DNA of 24,865 bases from assembly GCA_037447655.1 (NCBI GenBank), contig JBBHKE010002386.1:1-24865 (forward strand). Reading direction: 5' to 3'. The position numbers were made by a program, and so were the translations under genes. The number at the start of each line of letters is the position of its first letter. Position 1 is the stretch's first letter. Positions 19,201-24,865 of the stretch are shown in pieces. Origin of the DNA: Zygnema cylindricum (taxonomy: Eukaryota > Streptophyta > Zygnematophyceae > Zygnematales > Zygnemataceae). A model generated the notes under the pieces. It searched no databases. It was given only the letters and a program-made list of their open reading frames with translations, and was not told the DNA's origin.

Positions 19201-19828
19201 ACTTATTGATCTTATCGAACTTAACGAACTTATTGCACTGATTGAACTTATCGATCTTATTGAACTTATTGAACTTATTGAACTTTTCGATCTTATCGAA
19301 CTTATTGCACTTATTGAACTTATCGATCTTATCGCACTTATCGCTCTTACTGAACTTATCGATATTATCGAGCTTATTGCACTTATTCAACTTATTGCAC
19401 TTATTGAACTTATTGAACTTATCGATCTTGTCGAACTTATTGAACTTATTGAACTTATCGATCTTATCGAATTTATCGATCTTATCGAACTTATTGCACT
19501 TATCGAACTTATCGTTCTTATCGAACTTATTGCACTTATCGAATTTATCGTTCTTATCAAACTTATTGCACTTATTAAACTTATTGATCTTATCGAACTT
19601 ATTGCACTTATTGAACGTATTGCACTTATTGTACTTATTGATCTTATTGCACTTATTGAACTTATCGATCTTATCAAACTTATTGCACTTATTGATCTTA
19701 TCAAACTTATTGAACTTATCGAGCGTATCAACCTAATTCCACTTCACTTGATGAACTTATCGATCTTATTGCACTTATTAAACTTATCGATCTTATCGAA
19801 CTTATTGCACTTATTGAACTTAAGTTTT
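19196..19828 (+). repeat. 9-bp minisatellite (CTTATYGAN), about 70 units
   Basis: Consecutive 9-bp units such as CTTATCGAT, CTTATTGAA, CTTATTGCA and CTTATCGAA run for about 630 bp. Because 9 is a multiple of 3, both strands stay open over long stretches (LSILSNLLHL on plus, NKFDKIDKFNKC on minus); I do not regard these as genes. The flank CTATTGCACTTATTGA is the homologue of a two- to three-unit seed at about 9226, 14697 and 21544. Confidence 0.95.
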
Positions 19829-20336
19829 TTGCAAGGTCTTTGAAACGTTTTTCAAGCGGTAGTTAGGGTTCAAATTATTCCTTAGAAAAGGACTTTATTA
19901 AGCAGGAAATTATGTCTTTATTACAATTAATCACTTTAATAACCCAATCATGGAAAAAAACTCCATCGTTGGTTCTGCTTGACACAACTTCACTTCAAAC
20001 CTTGATTAATGAGTTTGTTGTCGACAAGTTCATCTGTATGGAATAGCGAAGACTTTGTTTGAGTCGTGACTTAATTTGAAATAATCCCTAACCGAAGCTA
20101 TAAGTAGAAAATAATTTTTGAATCAAACTCAGAGTTTTGTTGAGTTTGTTACAAGCACCATTGTAGTGACAATTTAGGCAATCTATCTTCTCCAGTCCAC
20201 AACATCATAGTGGGCAATCGAGAAGTCCGTTTGTTAACTATAGGTTGATCATGATTGTTTGTCATTTTAAAACTATAAACGCTCACACAAATGCAGGTTA
20301 AAATTGGAGGGATTAGATATCTCATGATAACAAAAA
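19829..20336. other. Unrecognised segment inside the 9-bp repeat region
   Basis: About 500 bp of non-repetitive AT-rich DNA between two parts of the 9-bp array. No coding motif or terminal inverted repeat was seen. It may be an insertion into the array or unique DNA between two arrays. Confidence 0.4.
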
Positions 20337-20430
20337 TGCACTTATTGATCTTATCAAACTTATTGAATTTATCGATCTTATCGAAAACACTTCACTTGAT
20401 GAACTTATCGAACTTATTGCACTTATTACT
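20337..20430 (+). repeat. Second, shorter 9-bp array
   Basis: CTTATTGAT, CTTATCAAA and CTTATCGAA units recur, interrupted by a word (AACACTTCACTTGATGAA) that resembles the one at 19736-19756 in the main array, so the two arrays share history. Confidence 0.85.
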
Positions 20431-21177
20431 GTTGTTCTGACACAACTGCTGGCACTGAAGATGAAGAAGATGCAGCAGTAGTCATCGTAGAACAAATCAA
20501 GAGAGGAAGCTTCCACAAATATCGATGGCTGAACAGAAATTTTGACAGACTATAACTTTCAGAAAAACGCTTTAAACGCCCTGAAAATTTTTCACAATGT
20601 AGATAACATAAAAAGAAACACACACACAAAATTTCAATCAATTCTGCTAACAAATCTGTGAGATATGTAGAAATGAAATTACATAAAACTGAGTGTACAG
20701 TTTTCATATCATTTGTTCCTAAAAATCAAATTCACTAAGTCCTACTTTTATACACCGAAACTACACTAAGCTGTACGGAGGCATTCCAGCCGTACATCTA
20801 ACATTCTATCACAAATATTTACACCGAAGTTCAGACAACGTAAAGTGATAATGTTCTAGTCACGCCTCGTCACTATTTGTTGGCGGTGGCTGTCAACGGT
20901 CCGATTAGAGGATTTGGCACCGTAGAATTGACTTTACGAAGTCCAGTGGTCCTGCCGAATTTCCGTACGTCCACGGAGGACATACTCACGCATTCTCCCA
21001 AGTGACGACACGTGTCTCAAGTGTGAATGAACCGTGAACTCCCAACTTCACTGTCACACTAATTTCGATAAGTACTGAACCGAACTCAACCAACTCAACC
21101 AAAAATAGCTTAAGTCTTGAACAGCTCTCTCTCACAGCTGAGGCATAAAGAGGACTAAAGCTTTCTAAAAACAACAA
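20431..21177. other. Unrecognised segment between 9-bp repeats
   Basis: About 750 bp with no recognised gene. A minus-strand frame of 93 codons (20707-20426) has no family motif. The right half (20750-21000) is richer in GC and in CCGTAC words. Units of the 9-bp repeat resume briefly at 21178-21194. Confidence 0.4.
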
Positions 21178-21191
21178 TTGCACTTATCGAT

Positions 21192-21245
<54 letters not shown>

Positions 21246-21950
21246 TATTCTAATGTATGGCATTAAACATACTCAAAAGTAGAAGACAAAAGCAAAAAAC
21301 TTAAAACAAGCAAGTTTACGCAATGTTGCTCCAGTGAAGTATTAAACATTTTTTAATAATTTCATAACATCATACCATAAGTTAAACATTTTATAAGCTT
21401 CTTGTGTACATGTCATCAGCATTTAGGAGCACCAAAATTATTAGAGTACTTTTATTTACAAAAAATCCACTGGCTATTAGAAGTGAGGAAATTTATCGAA
21501 GAACATGGTAGTGATGTCACATAAAATCTGATAGCATTTAACTATTGCACTTATTGAACTTATTGAATTCGATCAGGTTTCTTGAATTTTAACGAACTTT
21601 GATTTAAAAAAGTTGTCGAATGGCGATATATCTGCAGCCATTAGGAAAAAAAGAAGAAAAAAAAAAGATATCCCATAAACCATGCGTAAGTACCCATTCA
21701 AAACCAAAACTTGTCAAAAAATGAACTGAAAAAAACAATAAATCCTAGCATAAAAAACCAATCAATAAATAATTGAATAAGTAAATTACATGCATCAAGT
21801 TCATGTTGAAAAACCCAAGTTAGTATTTTTTGTATACTAGTCAAACAACAGTATTGTTCTTTCCCATTGTCTTTCTCATAACATTTTTTTTTTCGAAAAC
21901 TATTACGACTAACTGTTCTATGTAGCAGTTATACAGTTGGGCTCGTAAAC

Positions 21951-22091
21951 CTTTTAGAGGAACAAGGCCTTGCCCAGGATGGAGAAATGTACAAAATTGC
22001 CTGTTTGGGCAATTATTTCCATAGAGACAAAATGACATTTTGTGACAATTTGTTACACAATTTTTTGGGGCGAATGTCGACCTTCTTTGAT
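21951..22091 (-). CDS. CCCH zinc-finger exon, copy C-right
   Basis: Identical in sequence to the copy B exon over the finger (SFCLYGNNCPNRQFCTFLHP). Same proposed donor and acceptor. It is the nearest CCCH exon upstream of PARP copy C on the minus strand, about 3.2 kb away, with the 9-bp arrays between. Whether the two are still spliced together is unknown. Confidence 0.42.
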
Positions 22092-22297
22092 CTAGTTAGA
22101 GAATTGAAACTTGTCCTTTTCTACAAGAAAAGGAAAGGAAGGAAAATTTTAAAACCAAAAAATAAGTAGGAAAGTGAAAAAATATTAAGAGGTGGGAAAG
22201 AGAAAAGAGTCACGAAGGTAAGAAAGCAACAAAAGGCAAGAAAGGCGATTGAAAATCGATAAACGGTTATGATATTTATACAGATTTTAATTTTTTT

Positions 22298-22418
22298 CCG
22301 TACGATTTCGAGGTTTAGCTATCATGCTTTCTTTTGATTTCCTAGAAAGTCGCCGATGATGCATAAGCACGAGAGCTCATCTCCACCGTCCGATCTCGTT
22401 GATCCCTTGGCACATGCA
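22298..22418. promoter_or_regulatory. 121-bp conserved box, block C-right
   Basis: Copy of the box at 15451-15571 at the constant offset of 6847, within the recent duplication, so its identity to B carries no independent information. Its similarity to block A does. Confidence 0.45.
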
Positions 22419-22790
22419 TGAAGCTCACATTCTTTATTTTTTTTTGGCATTTAGTTAAACCAAACTACCAAATTATTAGATTTGCAAACGCGGCGGGTGA
22501 TATAATATGAGTCGCGGTAGGATAAAATTATAGAATGCTTTAATACTTTTGATAATGATGGAATTCACGAGAAATAGTGTGGACTAATTTAAGTTTTATG
22601 ATGATGAGGTTGTTAACAATGTCTACATTTTTGGTGGTGAGATATGTGCATGGATGTTTGGTAATTTGTCAAGTGTCAAACTTTGCGCCATGAAAATGAA
22701 AACAGAAAATAAAAGAACAAAATAAAAGTCTAAGTACTTTTTTTGGATTGGATAACCTCCATAATTAATTTAGCATAGACGTACAAGAAA

Positions 22791-23012
22791 GTACACCGTG
22801 TATTGCTATTAGCATCAATTATTTTTCGCCAATTTAAACATATTTTCTCCGTACACACTTGTCCGATTTTCATATGGAGACCGCCAATCGGAAGATGGGA
22901 ATCTTATCTTTTAATCCCTGCCATCAGATCTCTAATCCGACAAGCGTGTACGGAGAAAAAATGTTTAAAGTGGCAATAAAAACTTCAACACTAATAGCGA
23001 TACACGGTGTAC
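22791..23012. mobile_element. MITE copy 3, in block C-right
   Basis: A 222-bp element with GTACACCGTGTATTGCTATT at one end and the reverse complement at the other; same site and same orientation as the copy at 10435. Block B at 15945 has one GTAC at the corresponding point and no element. Confidence 0.9.
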
Positions 23013-23190
23013 TATTTGTCAATTTTAGAATTAGCATAGTACGGTACTTGGGAAACTTCGTTTTGTAATCGACCACATGCAAAAATACAATAAATGTCAA
23101 AGCCATTTTTTGGAGGAAAATCATAAACTACATGAAAAGATATTTCTCCTTTTGTATTATTGTTGGATGTTTTGATTTTTTACGATTTCA

Positions 23191-23913
23191 ATAATCCCTT
23201 AACATTGGAACACGTGAAGGATAGCAACAAGCTCCTAGCTTCATACAAATAGCTACACTATTTATGGACCAACCATGTGTTACTTAGGGTTAAAACTGTT
23301 TTTGAATGGTGACTGTTGTCCCATCAGTACTCGTTTTTTGTCGACACTAAATTAGGATTAATTAGGACTGTACTTTTCCAAGTTTCTAATACTGCTGTAC
23401 TATATGACAACCTGATTTTCAGAGTGACTGTGACTGCCACGTAAGCAGCAATCATTCTGCGCCGTCTTCCTTCACGCTTGTACGGATGTAGCATTTAGGT
23501 ATCACTCCAAGTGTACTTTCACTACTTTTGGCTAATTTTGTTTCTTGATGGTTTAACTATAGCGTTTTTTTATATAATAAAATATTCTTCTTTTTTCATT
23601 TACGCTGCCCGTAGTACCAACATATTAGCAGCATCTGGCCGTACAATTTGTCTTCCTTCTTTCTTAACAAAAATATCGACGGTCAGATGCCGCTGGAGAT
23701 ATTGCAGGATCAAGCGAGAAGTGCCATCCTAGAAGATTCCTGTACGGCAAACTTTACTTGCTGTGCTGGCAAGAAACGACAAAAAAAGTACAGTACCGTG
23801 TCGACATGGAACCGTACAGTAAATTAATTGACTACGCGTCATCTTGTAACGTTTTAGAATTCCGTGACTAGAACGTTACGCAGAAAAAAACAAGAAAAAA
23901 TCGAAAGTACATC
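23191..23913. other. Intergenic DNA, no gene seen
   Basis: No recognised gene. The right part has frequent GTAC words (GTACGG, CGTACAG, CAGTACCG), continuing into the MITE at 23914. Confidence 0.4.
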
Positions 23914-24141
23914 GTACGGACACCATGAATCGCTATTAGTGTTAATGTTTTTTTAGTCTCTTTAAACATCATTTCTCCGTACACGCATGTCAGTTTTTAA
24001 ATCTGACGGTTGCGATTGAAAGGTACTATTCTCAGCTTCCGATTGGCGGTCTCAAACTGCAAAATGGACACGTGTGTACGGAGAAAAGATGTTTAAAGTG
24101 GCGAAAAAACTATTAAACCCTAATAGCGATACACGGTGTAC
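23914..24141. mobile_element. MITE copy 4, upstream of the USP-like gene
   Basis: The right end CTAATAGCGATACACGGTGT is intact; the left end (CACCATGAATCGCTATTAG) has drifted. Inner arms TTTAAACATCATTTCTCCGT and ACGGAGAAAAGATGTTTAAA are inverted. Its centre matches copy 1 in orientation. It ends 523 bp before the USP-like start codon. Confidence 0.85.
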
Positions 24142-24170
24142 ATACTATACGTTACGGAGAAAATTTTAAA

Positions 24171-24178
24171 TATATAAA
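24171..24178 (+). promoter_or_regulatory. Candidate TATA box for the USP-like gene
   Basis: TATATAAA lies 30 bp after the MITE and about 490 bp before the ATG. It is the best TATA match in this upstream stretch. With so AT-rich a background it could be chance. Confidence 0.3.
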
Positions 24179-24444
24179 CTTATAAACTATAAAGAGACAA
24201 AATAGTAAAATACGTACTGTTTTATAATCTCTTTTGCGTCGTTTGACAATTAATGCCATGCTGGCTCCGTACACATATGTAGATCATAAACGACAACTCA
24301 CATTCGTACGTATGCCATTAATAGGCGTCCACGTGTCCACAAAATTCCACCGACATTTCGTACCATGAATTTTTGCCTTCCAATTCGCCCCCCCCAAATC
24401 CGGAGTCGTACATACCTCCAAAAAGAAAAAAGTACCACAAAATC

Positions 24445-24446
<2 letters not shown>

Positions 24447-24499
<53 letters not shown>
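24447..24499 (+). repeat. (CT)26 microsatellite in the USP-like leader
   Basis: A perfect CT dinucleotide run, followed to about 24658 by CTCCCTCT-type pyrimidine repeats that reach the start codon region. CT tracts of this kind are common in plant core promoters and 5' UTRs. Confidence 0.93.
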
Positions 24500-24501
<2 letters not shown>

Positions 24502-24663
24502 ATCTCCTGTACCTCTCCCCTCCTCCATTCTCCCTCCCTCTCCTCTCGTCTCTCTCCTCCCTTCCCTCTCCCTCTCCCGTCCTCTTCCCTCTCTCTCCCC
24601 TCTCTCCTCCCCCTCTCTCCCTCTCTCCTCTCCCTCCCAACACTTATCTCTCCCTTCCCACCC

Positions 24664-24865
24664 ATGGTCAACCTCAACCCCCTGTCCGTACAGTCCGTAC
24701 AATCCGTACGGCCTATGACCCTAGTGGTGGCGGTGGACGGCGGCGAGGACAGTCGGCGGGCGGTGGAGGCAGCCGTACGGATGGCGGAGGGGAGGGGAGG
24801 TGCCAGGCTGGCGCTGCTGCACGTGCGAGAGAATGCCACGTGGACGAGTGGGGAAGGTGGGGGGG
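24664..24865 (+). CDS. Universal stress protein (UspA-like) N-terminus, runs off the window
   Basis: The frame is open from ATG 24664 to the window edge (67 codons). After a short leader MVNLNPLSVQSVQSVRP it reads MTLVVAVDGGEDSRRAVEAA, then VRMAEGRGGARLALLHVREN. This is the beta1-alpha1-beta2 start of the USP fold: hydrophobic strand VVAVD, with the Asp that contacts nucleotide in ATP-binding members, a Ser/Arg-rich helix start, and the LALLHV strand. The leader contains three 9-bp repeats (24685-24711). An internal ATG at 24715 would begin directly at the domain and is an alternative start. The coding DNA is GC-rich, unlike most of the window. The ATP-binding GXXG segment would lie beyond the edge, and an intron near the edge cannot be excluded. 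Confidence 0.72.
   Translation, partial: MVNLNPLSVQSVQSVRPMTLVVAVDGGEDSRRAVEAAVRMAEGRGGARLALLHVRENATWTSGEGGG

Larger units (their letters stand above)
21195..22794. repeat. Recent 1.6-kb duplication, copy in block C
   Basis: Nearly identical to 14346-15948. On the left it joins 9-bp repeat units through a TA microsatellite (21200-21230). On the right it ends at the left edge of a MITE, beyond which the sequence is closer to block A than to block B. Confidence 0.95.

Noticed and set aside
19242-19736. A 164-codon Leu-rich frame and a matching Asn/Lys/Phe frame on the other strand
   Set aside because: A 9-bp tandem repeat is a multiple of three, so frames stay open on both strands without coding.
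19196-19828. CRISPR-like array
   Set aside because: Units are 9 bp and contiguous, with no spacers, in a eukaryotic genome.
23281-23300. Telomere-like TTAGGGTTAAA word (also near 19862)
   Set aside because: Single occurrences without tandem repetition.

Overview
The window is eukaryotic nuclear DNA. It is AT-rich, genes are sparse, exons are small and flanked by GT...AG introns, and repeats of many kinds fill the rest. The one complete gene, UFC1 (1985-5951, + strand), has a start and internal wording (MDGWD start, [37 protein letters not shown]) that I recall as plant-type rather than animal-type. I therefore place the genome in the green/streptophyte lineage. A bryophyte or charophyte is possible, but I cannot name a species.

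Layout. 1-1984: AT-rich upstream DNA with one MITE (822-1046) and a 5-bp array. 1985-5951: UFC1 in four exons. Intron 1 carries a 1.3-kb nearly pure C/T tract and then four decayed tandem copies of its own 3' splice site plus the first ~50 bp of exon 2. 5971-6205: two minisatellites just past the UFC1 stop. 6990-23190: a tandem cluster of duplicated blocks (A 6990-10830, B 12872-16130, C 16980-19200 continuing at 21195-23190). Each block carries minus-strand exons of a PARP-type ADP-ribosyltransferase, and A, B and C-right carry an upstream exon with a CCCH zinc finger. Between A and B lie G-rich/purine repeats and an orphan kinase C-lobe exon (12641-12852). In C a 9-bp minisatellite and unrecognised sequence split the PARP exons from the CCCH exon. 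23914-24141: a fourth MITE. 24664-end: the start of a universal-stress-protein (UspA-like) gene on +, behind a (CT)n leader.

How the parts relate. UFC1 is the E2 of UFM1 conjugation, a housekeeping gene. The PARP cluster is a rapidly evolving local family. Copy A has H-Y-Q at the catalytic triad positions, copy B has a 1-nt frameshift (and H at the Glu position), and copy C has H-F-E, so no copy shows an intact H-Y-E. A near-identical 1.6-kb duplication joins B to C. It starts in a TA microsatellite and stops exactly at the edge of a MITE that is present in A and C but absent in B.

The strongest observations are the splice-acceptor duplication ladder in UFC1, the triad decay across the PARP cluster, the empty/filled MITE site, and the 9-bp minisatellite that seems to have grown from a short seed still visible in sister copies. 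No computation was run; exon joins were worked out by hand from frame and splice-site sequence.
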